The notes below the pieces were generated by a model that was given only the letters and a program-made list of their open reading frames with translations, was not told the DNA's origin and did no database searches. A stretch of 64,000 nucleotides of DNA. It comes from Bin87 sp964502995. Its GTDB lineage: Bacteria > Chloroflexota > Dehalococcoidia > Lucifugimonadales > UBA3495. Shown here piece by piece: positions 1-8,280 of the stretch. The DNA lies in assembly GCA_964502995.1 (NCBI GenBank), contig CAZCZB010000002.1:1-64000 (forward strand), given 5' to 3'. Every line of letters starts with the position of its first letter. Position 1 is the stretch's first letter. A program made the translations under genes and the position numbers.

Positions 1-536
1 GTACTGGTGCGCTATCGGTGACCAAGGGTATTTAGCCTTGGAGGGTGGTCCCCCCGACTTCCCACAGGGTTTCACGTGCCCCATGGTACTTAGGATCTGC
101 TTCAGAAGCTCCATTCCTTTCGCCTACCGGGCTATCACCGTCTACGGCGGCCCTTCCCAGGGTCCTTCGGCTAGAAATGAAGTTTGTAACTTCTCGGAGC
201 CTGATGAGGCGGCTCCAGAAACGTCCTGTAACCCCGCTGCGACATAGGCCCTCATGCCGTTAGGTCGCAACGGTTTAGGCTGTTCCCCGTTCGTTCGCCA
301 CTACTAAGGGAATCTCGGTTGATTTCTTTTCCTCGGGGTACTTAGATGTTTCAGTTCCCCCACTTACCTTCCGCTAATGCGGATGGACCGACTCAACGCC
401 GGAACAGGTTTCCCAATTCGGAGACCCCCGACTACGCCTGTTAGACGGCTCATCGAGGCTTTTCGCAGCCTTACCGCGTCCTTCTTCGGCCCTTGGTCCC
501 AAGGCATCCACCATAAGCCCTTTATAATTTGACCCA
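1..536 (-). rRNA. rrl: 23S ribosomal RNA, 5' part (3' part beyond window start)
   Basis: The reverse complement reads like the 5' domain of bacterial 23S rRNA. It begins near 534 with GGTCAAATTATAAAGGGC, then GGTGGATGCCTTGG. The universal AACTGAAACATCTAAGTACC segment lies at about 337-358, some 190 nt from the 5' end as in E. coli. The window edge falls at the conserved ACCAGTAC segment. An extra stretch of about 75 nt compared with E. coli lies in the first domain, which is normal for many Gram-positive and Chloroflexota rRNAs. No 16S rRNA or tRNA lies upstream: the next gene is a protein-coding crotonase. Small open frames inside this region are not genes. Confidence 0.97.
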
Positions 537-686
537 CGCTAGGAACTTCAAATTCTCTAGACTCGGTTCTTTACAGTTCAAAACTTCCTATTCAGTTGTT
601 AACGTGCCCCGACCGCCCGCGGCCTGCGGTTTTTGCGGCTCGACCGACTCTCAGAGAATCGGCGTCAGGCCAGTCGGTAACAAGGG

Positions 687-715
687 AGTATAGGGGCTGA
701 CCCCATATCCGTCAA
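687..715 (-). promoter_or_regulatory. Sigma-70-type promoter of the 23S rRNA gene
   Basis: On the minus strand TTGACG (715-710) is followed by a 17-nt spacer and TATACT (692-687). This is a near-consensus housekeeping promoter, about 145 nt upstream of the mature 23S 5' end. It lies between the crotonase stop and the rRNA, so the 23S gene appears to be transcribed by itself. The stretch 541-680 would be the leader that is removed during processing. Confidence 0.8.
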
Positions 716-751
716 GGGGTTACCACGGTCGAAATCCGATTCCAAATCGGA

Positions 752-1603
752 TCAACGCCCTACGAAGGGCGGCATGCCACGGTTTTTGTCCAGGAACCAC
801 TGAACCGCGATCTTGTGATCCTCGGTTCGGCGCACGTGTTCCTGGGCCGCCGACGCCAGTTCCAGCGCTTCCCGGAACGTGAGGTCCATGCTCTCGTGCA
901 CCAGGTATTTGGTCAGCGAATGGGCTACGGTGGGCCCGCTGGCGATGCGCTTTGCCAACTCCATCGCCCCATCCATCAACTGGTCGTCGGGGAAGCATTT
1001 GCTGGCCAGGCCGATGCACACCGCGTCCTCGCCACCCATCCAGTCGCCGGTGTACTGGAGCAGAAGGGTGTTGCTGACTCCGATCAGTTTGGGAAGCTGC
1101 CAGCAACTGCCATCGCCCGGAATCAGGCCGTTCAGCACGAAACGCTCGGACAGGCGTCCGGTTTCGCCCACGATGCGAATGTCGCAGGACAGCGCCAATC
1201 CGCAACCGACCCCGGCGGCGGGACCGTTCACAACCGCGATGGACGGTTTCTGCAAGTCGTGAACACGCAGGGGCACAAAATTCACCCGGGGACCGCTGTC
1301 GTGAATCTGGCGGCGTCCTTTCATGTATTCCATCTTGCCCCAGGTCAGGGGTTCGGGTTCGGTTTCCGCTTCGCGTTCGTCGATGCGACGGCGGAAACCC
1401 CGCACGTTGGCCCCCGAGCAGAACGCGGGCTCGGTGCCGGTCAGAACCAGCACCCGCTCCTCCGGGTTGTTTTCAAACTCTTCCAGGCGTTCGAACATTT
1501 CGGCGGCCATGTCCGGGCCCAGGGCGTTGCGCGTGGGAGGATCGTGCATCGTCATCACAAGGACGCCGTCCGTCACTTCGGTCTTGATGAATTCGTAGGC
1601 CAT
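752..1603 (-). CDS. Enoyl-CoA hydratase/isomerase family protein
   Basis: A 283-residue crotonase-superfamily protein. The fold signatures are the oxyanion-hole segment PAFCSGANVRG, normally CSGxD, and the second segment NGPAAGVGCGLALSCDIRI. Members hydrate, isomerise or cleave acyl-CoA thioesters; the substrate cannot be read from sequence. The start at 1603 is preferred over one 14 codons upstream because GAGGT precedes the ATG at good spacing and the protein then opens with MAYEFIKTEV. It stands alone, between the 23S promoter and a divergent MOSC gene. A second, distinct crotonase lies at 24495-25355. An arginine-rich insert follows the oxyanion segment. Confidence 0.9.
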   Translation of the reverse strand: MAYEFIKTEVTDGVLVMTMHDPPTRNALGPDMAAEMFERLEEFENNPEERVLVLTGTEPAFCSGANVRGFRRRIDEREAETEPEPLTWGKMEYMKGRRQIHDSGPRVNFVPLRVHDLQKPSIAVVNGPAAGVGCGLALSCDIRIVGETGRLSERFVLNGLIPGDGSCWQLPKLIGVSNTLLLQYTGDWMGGEDAVCIGLASKCFPDDQLMDGAMELAKRIASGPTVAHSLTKYLVHESMDLTFREALELASAAQEHVRRTEDHKIAVQWFLDKNRGMPPFVGR

Positions 1604-1922
1604 TCGGTTACCTCGTTGGTTCCGGCGCAAACCGGCCGGGTTCAATTTGCGCTCATTCTACCCGCCCCGAAGAACATCGGCCAGCAGACGCGACGCGCGG
1701 GCCGGGTATTCCGACCCGGCCGCGTCTGTTTGTCCGAGGCTATTGCTCAGGCCGATCGAATGAACGACAAGGCATGGTTCCACGCTTTGCCGAAAGGCGC
1801 ATCGCCGGCGCACACTGTGTGAGGCGCTGGCCGGTTTGCCATACGTTGGGACTTACCTTAAAATCCGCCCATCGTGAGCAAATTGTGCATTGAGTCAATG
1901 CCACACTTCCAGGAGAATCGCC
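1604..1922. other. Intergenic region between divergent genes, with a large hairpin
   Basis: No gene is seen in these 319 bases. They hold a strong imperfect palindrome at 1685-1728: outer arms CAGACGCG and CGCGTCTG, inner arms GGCCGGGT and ACCCGGCC, loop ATTCCG, with a bulge on the left. The MOSC promoter lies at 1836-1864. A few T residues follow the hairpin on the plus strand, but no plus-strand gene ends before it, so a terminator role is doubtful. Confidence 0.6.
1836..1864 (+). promoter_or_regulatory. Putative promoter of the MOSC gene
   Basis: TTGCCA (1836-1841), a 17-nt spacer and TAAAAT (1859-1864) fit a sigma-70-type promoter. The predicted start of transcription near 1871 would give a leader of about 50 nt before the ATG at 1923. 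Confidence 0.55.
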
Positions 1923-2360
1923 ATGCAATCCGGCACCATAGTCAACCTCCATATCGCCAGAGTTAAAGGAACCCCGTCCGACCCGGTCGATTCGGCGCGG
2001 GCGATCTCCGCCGAAGGACTGGAAGGAGACCGCAGCCGCAACCCCCGGAACCTGCGCCAGGTTCTGGTGATGGACAAGGAAACCCTGGATCACTACGGCC
2101 TTCAACCAGGGCAGATAAAGGAAAACCTCACCGTTACCGGCATGGATCTTTCCGAAGCGCGGCAGGGCAACGTGTTTTTCATCGGTTCAGAGGACAATCA
2201 CGTCACTCTGGAAGTCACGGGCGATTGCGAACCGTGCCAGAAGATGGATGCGCTGATCCCAGGGCTCCAGAAGGAGATATTCGGCCGCCGCGGCATCCTG
2301 ACGGTGGTGCTGCAGGGGGGCGAAATCAACGTAGGAGACACGATCAGGCTCGAACCGTAA
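1923..2360 (+). CDS. MOSC domain-containing protein
   Basis: A 145-residue stand-alone MOSC domain, related to the C-terminal domain of molybdenum cofactor sulfurase. The pattern is typical: IVNLHIA at the start, GLEGDRSRNPRN near residue 40, QIKENLTVTG in the middle, and the single conserved cysteine region GDCEPCQKMD, which in the family is thought to carry sulfur to the metal cofactor. The start at 1923 has AGGAGA at 1911-1916; the frame stays open 11 codons further upstream without a better site. The likely role is handling of the sulfurated molybdenum cofactor or a related sulfur transfer. A molybdenum hydroxylase lies far away at 47916-50237; no direct link is visible. Confidence 0.88.
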   Translation: MQSGTIVNLHIARVKGTPSDPVDSARAISAEGLEGDRSRNPRNLRQVLVMDKETLDHYGLQPGQIKENLTVTGMDLSEARQGNVFFIGSEDNHVTLEVTGDCEPCQKMDALIPGLQKEIFGRRGILTVVLQGGEINVGDTIRLEP

Positions 2361-2420
2361 TCCGATAACTCCGCGTTGTTATGGCCGTTGCCAACACCTC
2401 ATAACTAAGGGAGTTCGACA

Positions 2421-3812
2421 ATGCGATATCTAAAACATGCCGGGGTTCACCGGTACCGCGGATTCTTGATGCTGGCGGCCGCGGCGCTTCCGATGCTGGC
2501 CTTCTTCGCGTGGCCTCACCTCGCCCACGCCGGAGGCATTGACACCGAAACCCAGTTCGTCCTCAACACCTTTGCGTTCCTGATCTGGGGAGCGTTGGTG
2601 ATGTGGATGTGCGCCGGGTTCACCATGCTTGAGGCGGGCTCGGTTCGCACCAAGAACGCTTCGATGATTTGCCTGAAGAACATCGGCCTGTATTCGGTCG
2701 CAGGGCTGGCGTTCTATTTCATCGGCTACAACCTGATGTACAACAACGTTCAGGGGATCATCGGCACGGTGGTGTGGCCGCTGTACGGGCCGTCGGGCGA
2801 CGAAATCGCGCTGCTGGGCGGCGACGAATCGGCGTTGGCCGGCGTGGTGGACAACGGTTATTCGGTGATGTCCGACTGGTTCTTCCAGATGGTGTTCGTG
2901 GCCACCACCGCGTCGATCATTTCCGGCGCGCTGGCGGAACGGGTGAAGATGTGGAGTTTCTTCCTGTTCACGCTGATCCTCACGGCGCTGCTGTATCCCA
3001 TTGTCGGCGCGTGGACCTGGGGCGGTGGCTGGTTGACGGCCATGGGATTCCAGGACTTCGCCGGGTCAACCATCGTACACAGCACCGGCGGATGGGCGGC
3101 GCTGGCAGGGATGCTTGTGGTTGGGCCCCGGCTGGGCAAGTTCCGGCGCGACGGCTCGGTTCGGTCCACACCGCCGTCGAACGTGGTGCTGGTTACGCTG
3201 GGCGTGTTCATCCTCTGGTTCGGGTGGTTCGGATTCAATGGCGGGTCGCAGTTGGCCCTTGGTTCCGCGTTGGACGCGGTGGCAATGAGCATCGTGCTGG
3301 TGAACACCAACCTGGCGGCGGCGGCTGGCGCGATAACAGCCATCGGCCTGTCCCGTCTGTTCTTCGGGAGGATCGACCTGCTGGTTGGACTCAACGGCGC
3401 GTTGGCCGGGCTGGTATCGATCACGGCCGGGCCGGACATTCTCCCCCACGCCTGGTCGGTGTTGATCGGCATGGTGGGCGGGGCCATCTGTACCGGCGGC
3501 ATCAAGCTGCTGGAGGTGATCAAGGTTGACGACGTGGTCGGCGCGGTGCCGGTTCACCTGTTCGCGGGTGTCTGGGGCACCATCGCGGTGTGCATCGCGG
3601 CGGGCGGCAACTTCGTTGTGCAGATCATCGGCGTCCTGGCAATCGGCGCGTTCGTGTTCGCCACCTCGTTCGTTGTCTGGTTCGCCATCGAGAAGACGAT
3701 AGGCGCCCGGGTGTCAGAAGACGCGGAACGACTGGGCCAGGACACGGCGGAGTTGGGCATGGAATCGTACCCCGAGTTCGTGCTGATGCCCGAACCGGCA
3801 GACGACGATTAG
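2421..3812 (+). CDS. amt: Ammonium transporter (Amt family)
   Basis: A 463-residue Amt/Mep/Rh channel for ammonium uptake in the cytoplasmic membrane. Residues 1-37 look like a cleavable signal peptide ending in AHA, followed by about 11 membrane helices. The family motifs are present: DFAGSTIVHSTGG with the first pore histidine, GSQLALGS, and VHLFAGVWGT with the second. The C-terminal tail is short and acidic. A rho-independent terminator follows directly. No glnK/PII gene is adjacent, although that pairing is common in other bacteria. Start chosen at the ATG preceding the signal peptide, with AAGGGAG upstream. Confidence 0.97.
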   Translation: MRYLKHAGVHRYRGFLMLAAAALPMLAFFAWPHLAHAGGIDTETQFVLNTFAFLIWGALVMWMCAGFTMLEAGSVRTKNASMICLKNIGLYSVAGLAFYFIGYNLMYNNVQGIIGTVVWPLYGPSGDEIALLGGDESALAGVVDNGYSVMSDWFFQMVFVATTASIISGALAERVKMWSFFLFTLILTALLYPIVGAWTWGGGWLTAMGFQDFAGSTIVHSTGGWAALAGMLVVGPRLGKFRRDGSVRSTPPSNVVLVTLGVFILWFGWFGFNGGSQLALGSALDAVAMSIVLVNTNLAAAAGAITAIGLSRLFFGRIDLLVGLNGALAGLVSITAGPDILPHAWSVLIGMVGGAICTGGIKLLEVIKVDDVVGAVPVHLFAGVWGTIAVCIAAGGNFVVQIIGVLAIGAFVFATSFVVWFAIEKTIGARVSEDAERLGQDTAELGMESYPEFVLMPEPADDD

Positions 3813-3844
3813 CGCCCAATCAGCAGTCTGAATCAATCCCTGGC

Positions 3845-3876
3845 AAAGGGGCGGCCGCGATGGCCGCCCCTTTTTC
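3845..3876 (+). terminator. Rho-independent terminator after amt
   Basis: AAAGGGGCGGCC, a short loop, then GGCCGCCCCTTTTTCT form a GC-rich stem with a T-run about 35 nt after the amt stop. Confidence 0.85.
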
Positions 3877-3998
3877 TAATCCGAAGGTGGTCTGAACGAG
3901 CGGACGGTCCGATCGCCCTGATTGATCCGAATCTTGACCGAGTTGCGTATCGACATTAGCATCAGACCCTCCAAAACCGCATCGAAGAGGTGGAAGCG

Positions 3999-4274
3999 AT
4001 GGGCGGTCCAAACCACACACTGAACCTGGTATTTGCGATTCTGGTCACCATATTCTGCTGCCTGCCGCTGGGGATCGTGGCCATCGTTTTCTCAGCGATC
4101 GGAATGTCGCGTCAGAGTTCGGGAGATTTCGCGGGCACCGCGTCGGCGTCTCGGGTTGCCAGGATCTGCATCATCATTTCTGCGGGAATCAGCGTGTTCT
4201 TGTGGGTGGGATACCTGATGATGCTGCTGCTCGGGTTCGGATTCCTGGGGCTCCTGCCATTCCTGGCAGCATAG
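3999..4274 (+). CDS. CD225/dispanin family small membrane protein
   Basis: A 91-residue protein with two predicted membrane helices. The first carries the family hallmark VTIFCCLPLGIVAIVFS (residues 15-32), like the CCxPxG helix of bacterial CD225/dispanin proteins and animal IFITM proteins. Bacterial members have no settled function. ATG at 3999 with AGAGGTGG upstream is preferred; an in-frame GTG at 3990 would add three residues. The DUF2752 gene starts 15 nt downstream, so the two are probably co-transcribed, a pairing seen in many bacteria. Confidence 0.85.
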   Translation: MGGPNHTLNLVFAILVTIFCCLPLGIVAIVFSAIGMSRQSSGDFAGTASASRVARICIIISAGISVFLWVGYLMMLLLGFGFLGLLPFLAA

Positions 4275-4289
4275 CGACAGGCGGATTCG

Positions 4290-4736
4290 ATGGCATCTAC
4301 ATCCAACAAAGTCGCGTTTCAATCGCCAGCGTTATCCCGAGCCAGGTGGTTGGTATGGCCACTGATTGCCGTCGTTGCCACGGCGGCCGCTGGAACTTTG
4401 TACCTGCTTGATCCCAGGGTGTCGGGGAACTATCCGAGCTGTCCGTTTCTGTTTTTCACCGGGTGCTATTGCCCTGGATGTGGCACTCTCCGGGCGCTCC
4501 ACCGTTTGCTATATGGCGATTTGGCGGGCGCGATGGGATACAACCCGCTGACGGTACTGTCGATCCCGTTCCTTGCTGTCGCGGGCATGGTTGCGGCAGC
4601 AAAATCGTTCGGTTGGCAGTCTTTTTTTGGCATCACGATCTCCCACCGGGTGGCGTTCGGGGTCGCTGGAGCGGTGTTGATGTTCTGGGTTTTGAGGAAC
4701 CTGCCGGTGTTTCCGTTCTCCGCACTTGCGCCGTAG
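4290..4736 (+). CDS. DUF2752 family membrane protein
   Basis: A 148-residue protein with about three membrane helices. The DUF2752 signature is clear: CPFLFFTGCYCPGCGTLRAL near residues 52-70, then LLYGDLAGAMGYNPL. The conserved cysteines and the GDL-NP segment mark the family, but no activity is known. It follows the CD225 gene by 15 nt, so both probably act at the membrane in one transcript. No signal peptide beyond the first helix. Confidence 0.85.
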   Translation: MASTSNKVAFQSPALSRARWLVWPLIAVVATAAAGTLYLLDPRVSGNYPSCPFLFFTGCYCPGCGTLRALHRLLYGDLAGAMGYNPLTVLSIPFLAVAGMVAAAKSFGWQSFFGITISHRVAFGVAGAVLMFWVLRNLPVFPFSALAP

Positions 4737-4759
4737 GTCTGGACGGCGACCTGTTCCGG

Positions 4760-4789
4760 TTGCCGCTGTTCGGGGGCATCTGCTAGACT
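4760..4789 (+). promoter_or_regulatory. Putative promoter of the NIPSNAP gene
   Basis: TTGCCG (4760-4765), an 18-nt spacer and TAGACT (4784-4789), preceded by TGC as an extended -10. The same TGCTAGACT block lies upstream of rnpB at 19477-19485, which supports it as a real -10 element in this genome. Confidence 0.5.
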
Positions 4790-4862
4790 GCCGCAGTGGC
4801 GCCGGTATGCCCGATGGGCACGGCGCTGGTTGAAATGCAGAACAATCCGGGAGGTACGGATC

Positions 4863-5480
4863 ATGATTTACGAAGTCCGGACTTACGATCTCAAGCCGGG
4901 CGGCGTGCCCATCTTTGAGGCCGCGTTCGAAAAGGCGCTTCCCCATCGGGAAAAGTACTCGAAGCTGGGCGCCTTTTTCCACACCGAAATTGGCCCGTTG
5001 AACCAGGTCATCCACATCTGGCCCTACGAGAGCCTGGACGAACGCAACGAGGTTCGCGCCGAGGCCGGCAAGGATCCCAACTGGCCGCCGGACAGCCAGG
5101 GGACCATCCTGCACATGGAGTCTGAGATCTTCCAACCGGCGCCCTTCATGCGGCCCATGGGCGGCGGCCAGAAGCTGGGCGACGTCTATGAAATGCGTAT
5201 CTACGAATATCAGAACGGCGCGATGCCCAAGGTGCTGGACATCTGGGGCGCCGCCATCGAGCACCGGGAGAAGTTCTCACCGTTGGCCGCCGGCATGTAC
5301 AGCGACATTGGCGGGCTGAACAAGTGGGTCCACATCTGGCCCTACAAGGACCTCGGAGAACGCGACCGTATCCGCACCGAGGCCTCCGCAACGCCGCACT
5401 GGCCGCCGCCGACCCGGGAATTCCTGGTCAATCAGGAAACCAAGATTCTGGTGCCCGCGAGCTTCTCGCCACAGGCATAA
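4863..5480 (+). CDS. NIPSNAP family protein, two tandem domains
   Basis: A 205-residue protein built from two NIPSNAP (dimeric alpha/beta barrel) repeats: residues 1-95 open with MIYEVRTYDLKPG, and residues 105-200 open with DVYEMRIYEYQNG. Both carry the INQVIHIWPY/LNKWVHIWPY core and a downstream DPNWPP/TPHWPP segment. The fold binds small hydrophobic molecules or acts on them; no catalytic role can be assigned. ATG at 4863 has GGGAGGT at good spacing. It precedes the F420-type oxidoreductase, separated by a palindrome, and such pairs are common in oxidation gene sets of this group. Confidence 0.88.
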   Translation: MIYEVRTYDLKPGGVPIFEAAFEKALPHREKYSKLGAFFHTEIGPLNQVIHIWPYESLDERNEVRAEAGKDPNWPPDSQGTILHMESEIFQPAPFMRPMGGGQKLGDVYEMRIYEYQNGAMPKVLDIWGAAIEHREKFSPLAAGMYSDIGGLNKWVHIWPYKDLGERDRIRTEASATPHWPPPTREFLVNQETKILVPASFSPQA

Positions 5481-5503
5481 CCGCAAGCGACATGCAGGCA
5501 TTT

Positions 5504-5531
5504 GTAGGGGCGAATGATTATTCGCCCCTAC
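5504..5531. repeat. Dispersed 28-bp palindrome, copy 1
   Basis: A near-perfect inverted repeat with arms GTAGGGGCGAATGAT and ATTCGCCCCTAC. Almost identical elements lie at 47528-47555 and 51335-51358. Here it stands between tandem genes and directly before a TATAAT hexamer. Confidence 0.85.
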
Positions 5532-5533
5532 GT

Positions 5534-5539
5534 TATAAT
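5534..5539 (+). promoter_or_regulatory. Possible -10 element of the luciferase-like gene
   Basis: A perfect TATAAT lies directly after the palindrome, 47 nt before the ATG at 5586. The -35 position falls inside the palindrome and has no clear match, so the assignment is weak. Confidence 0.35.
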
Positions 5540-5585
5540 GTAGGCGAGATTCCCCGGTATTTTTTAGAGTCAGAGGTCCGTCCCA

Positions 5586-6431
5586 ATGAACATCGGCATC
5601 GCAATGTTTGTTACCCAGTCGTCCATCGACATCGCTGAACTCGCGCAGGTCTGCGAAGGGCATGGCTTCGAGTCGCTCTGGGTGCCGGAGCATCCGGCCA
5701 TACCGGCCGGTCCGACGACTCCCTGGCCGGGCTCGCCGGACGGAGTCATTCCGCAGATGTACTACGAGTGCGTTGACCCGTTCGTCGCTTTGGGACGGGC
5801 CTCATCGGTCACCACCAACCTGAAGCTGGGCACGGGCATCTGCCTGGTGCCGGAGCGCAACCCAATTTTGCTGGCCAAGGAGATTGCCACCCTCGACTAC
5901 TTCAGCGGAGGTCGGTTCCTTTTCGGCATTGGAACCGGTTGGCTCAGGGAGGAAACCGAGCTATTTGGCGTCGATTTCGGGCAGCGTATCGGATACACCC
6001 GCGAGTCCATTTTGGCGATGAAAGAACTTTGGACCAAAGAATCAGCAGAGTTTCATGGCAAGCACATCGACTTCCCGCCCATCTACTCTTCGCCCAAGCC
6101 CGTACAGAAGCCGCACCCACCGGTGCTGATCGGCGGCAACGCTCCCAACGTCGCGCGGAGAGTCGTCAGTTGGGGCGACGGCTGGATGCCCAACCGGATA
6201 ACGCCCGAAGACCTGAAATCGCGGAGAGAGGAGATCGTTCGCCTCGCGCAGGAGGCAGGGCGAGATCCACATGAAATCGAGGTGTCCGTTTTCGGCCAGC
6301 CGGCCGACCCCGAGATTCTGAAAGCGTACGAAGACGCGGGCGCGACCCGGGCGATGGTATTCGCCGAGAGCGCCCCACGGGACGACGCCCTCCGTCAACT
6401 CGACGACTTCGCACGACGGCTGTTGGCCTGA
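5586..6431 (+). CDS. LLM-class (luciferase-like) F420-type oxidoreductase
   Basis: A 281-residue TIM-barrel luciferase-like monooxygenase, closest in pattern to the TIGR03619 subgroup assigned to coenzyme F420. Visible marks are LWVPEHPAIP near residue 32, LGTGICLVPERNP near residue 90, LDYFSGGRFLFGIGTGWL, and PVLIGGNAPNVARR near residue 185. Such enzymes transfer hydride or hydroxylate small organic compounds; the substrate is unknown. The cofactor is inferred from family only, since FMN-dependent members share the fold. AGAGG precedes the ATG. An NTF2-like gene follows after 6 nt, so the two are translationally linked. Confidence 0.88.
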   Translation: MNIGIAMFVTQSSIDIAELAQVCEGHGFESLWVPEHPAIPAGPTTPWPGSPDGVIPQMYYECVDPFVALGRASSVTTNLKLGTGICLVPERNPILLAKEIATLDYFSGGRFLFGIGTGWLREETELFGVDFGQRIGYTRESILAMKELWTKESAEFHGKHIDFPPIYSSPKPVQKPHPPVLIGGNAPNVARRVVSWGDGWMPNRITPEDLKSRREEIVRLAQEAGRDPHEIEVSVFGQPADPEILKAYEDAGATRAMVFAESAPRDDALRQLDDFARRLLA

Positions 6432-6437
6432 TTCCTC

Positions 6438-6833
6438 ATGTTGTCCGACGAAACCGGCATCCTCTCGCTGCGGGATGCCAACCAACGGTTTTACGAGGCG
6501 TTCGGGTCGCTGGACCTGGCGGAAATGGACGCGGTTTGGGAGCAATCGGAGCGCGCTTTATGCGTGCATCCGGGCTGGCAACCCATCGTGGGGTGGCCGG
6601 ACATTCGGCGTTCGTGGCAGGGGATATTCAACGGCGCCGCGCTCATGCACTTCAATATCCATTACGTAAATATCGCCATCGAAGCCAACTGCGGGTTCGT
6701 CACCTGCATCGAAAGCATCACCAGCGTGGTGGAGGGGCAGGCCCAGGGATTCGGCGTGCTCGCCACGAACATATTCGTTCGGTCGGGCGACAACTGGCTG
6801 GTAATGGCGCATCACGCATCCCCGCGACTCTGA
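6438..6833 (+). CDS. NTF2-like (SnoaL/DUF4440 type) protein
   Basis: A 131-residue cone-shaped NTF2-fold protein. The N-terminal helix pattern ANQRFYEAFGSLDLAEMDAVWEQ, the WPDIRRSWQGIF segment and the C-terminal strands with NWLVMAHHASP match the family. Members serve as isomerases, dehydratases or binding domains, so no reaction is assigned. It starts 6 nt after the luciferase-like gene and probably shares its transcript and pathway. Confidence 0.8.
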   Translation: MLSDETGILSLRDANQRFYEAFGSLDLAEMDAVWEQSERALCVHPGWQPIVGWPDIRRSWQGIFNGAALMHFNIHYVNIAIEANCGFVTCIESITSVVEGQAQGFGVLATNIFVRSGDNWLVMAHHASPRL

Positions 6834-6937
6834 CGAGTACGCCCGGCTGCGATTTCAACGTGCCCCGCCCATAGGCGCGCTGCACGAAGGCGGTTCGCCC
6901 ATAATTCACGAACCGGGCAGATCACACGGAGACCATC

Positions 6938-8191
6938 ATGTCCTTTTCCCGAACGACGACGGGCGACGTGTCCGTAACCGACCGCAACCTCTGGAAGGCC
7001 ATCGTCGCCGAAGCGCTGGCCAACCTCACGTACAACGCTTACGCGCAAAAAGCGCGCGAGGAAGGCTACCCGGAAGTGGCCGAAGTTTTCGAAGAGGTCG
7101 CCAGGGCGGAGACACAGCACGGCATCAGTTACCTTCGGGTGGCCGGCGGCGTGGACAGCACCGCGGCCAACCTGAACCAGGTCATCGCGGGCGAAACCCG
7201 GGAATATACGCGCACGTATCCGCGCATGATCAACGACGCGCGAGCGGAAAACCGCCCGGAAGCGTTGGCGGCGTTCATGGACGCCATGGAGCAGGAGAAA
7301 GAACACCAAATCGCGTTTTCGGATGCCCTGGCGAAATTGCAGATCGCCAGCGGGAACAACATCCCAACTGCAACGGTAGAAGCGCCGCCGGACGTTGACC
7401 TCAACGCCATCGAGTATGCTGACGGAATCACCGGGGAAGCTCCGGCGTTACCGCTGGATCTTGAAACCTATATTGACGCCGCGCTGGCGCTGGACAAGGA
7501 ACCTTTCCGGGTCGCCAACCTGGGCCGACTGCGGGAGGTGGTGTTCGGGGCGCAGGACGGCATCATCAGCACCGTTGCGTTGGTGACGTCGGTTGCCATC
7601 GCCGTCGGAACAACCGGAACTGTGCTGGTGGCCGGGTTGGCTGCCGCCGCGGCCGGCATGATCAGCATGGCCGCCGGGGCATACCTGGGCAGCCGGGCCG
7701 AAGAGGATGTCCGGCAAGCCGCAATCGCCCGTCAGGTGCAGGATTTGAAGGAACGGCCGGAGGAGCAATTGGCCGAGTTGGTGATTCTGTTCCAACGGGA
7801 CGGCAACACCTACGACGAGGCGGTTCGCCTGGCAAACCAGATATCGGACAATGAGGCGATCTGGCTGAACACCTTGCTGGAGAAGAAGCTGGGCATCAGC
7901 CCGGACCTGGGCGGCAATCCGCTCAAGGATGCCGCCGTGATGTGCGTGTCGTTCGGATCCTGCGCCATCATCCCGATCGTTCCGTTCCTGTTCCTGGCCG
8001 TGGGTTGGGCCGCCATCGGGTGGTCGGTCGGGCTGTCGCTGACCGCGTTGTTCGGCCTGGGACTGGTCAAGGGCCGGTTGGTCCAGAAATCTCCCATCCT
8101 GCAGGGGTTGGAGATCCTGGGTATCGGGGCGGCCTCCGCGGCTCTGGGTTACGCGCTGGGCGAATGGTTGCCGCGGTTGTTGGGATTCTAG
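6938..8191 (+). CDS. Ferritin-like/VIT1 fusion protein (MbfA-type iron exporter)
   Basis: A 417-residue fusion. Residues about 10-145 form a rubrerythrin-like four-helix domain with di-iron-type motifs (EEVARAETQH near residue 50, EQEKEHQ near residue 117). Residues about 190-417 form a VIT1/CCC1 membrane domain that begins with REVVFGAQDGIISTVALV and ends in hydrophobic helices. Proteins of this layout (MbfA, membrane-bound ferritin A) export iron and protect against iron and peroxide stress in alphaproteobacteria. A role in iron or manganese efflux is inferred from that family. GGAG lies before the ATG at 6938. No Irr or Fur box was recognised. Confidence 0.85.
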   Translation: MSFSRTTTGDVSVTDRNLWKAIVAEALANLTYNAYAQKAREEGYPEVAEVFEEVARAETQHGISYLRVAGGVDSTAANLNQVIAGETREYTRTYPRMINDARAENRPEALAAFMDAMEQEKEHQIAFSDALAKLQIASGNNIPTATVEAPPDVDLNAIEYADGITGEAPALPLDLETYIDAALALDKEPFRVANLGRLREVVFGAQDGIISTVALVTSVAIAVGTTGTVLVAGLAAAAAGMISMAAGAYLGSRAEEDVRQAAIARQVQDLKERPEEQLAELVILFQRDGNTYDEAVRLANQISDNEAIWLNTLLEKKLGISPDLGGNPLKDAAVMCVSFGSCAIIPIVPFLFLAVGWAAIGWSVGLSLTALFGLGLVKGRLVQKSPILQGLEILGIGAASAALGYALGEWLPRLLGF

Positions 8192-8231
8192 CGTCACAAC
8201 CCTCAGTTTGGGAAAGCGCTCCAAAACGAAA

Positions 8232-8264
8232 CAGGGCGGGATGATCCCGCCCTGCCGATTTTCG
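8232..8264. terminator. Hairpin between convergent genes
   Basis: CAGGGCGGG, loop ATGAT, CCCGCCCTG, then CCGATTTT. It can serve as a terminator for the iron exporter, and its symmetric stem could also work for the hydrolase on the other strand. Confidence 0.6.
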
Positions 8265-8280
8265 GAGACGCGCGCGCCAA

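Noticed and set aside
38..263. Small open frames on the plus strand at the left edge
   Set aside because: They lie within the reverse complement of the 23S rRNA gene, which explains the sequence fully.
815..1822. A long plus-strand frame of about 335 residues
   Set aside because: It is the reverse of the crotonase gene and lacks domain patterns; the crotonase on the minus strand has motifs and a ribosome site.
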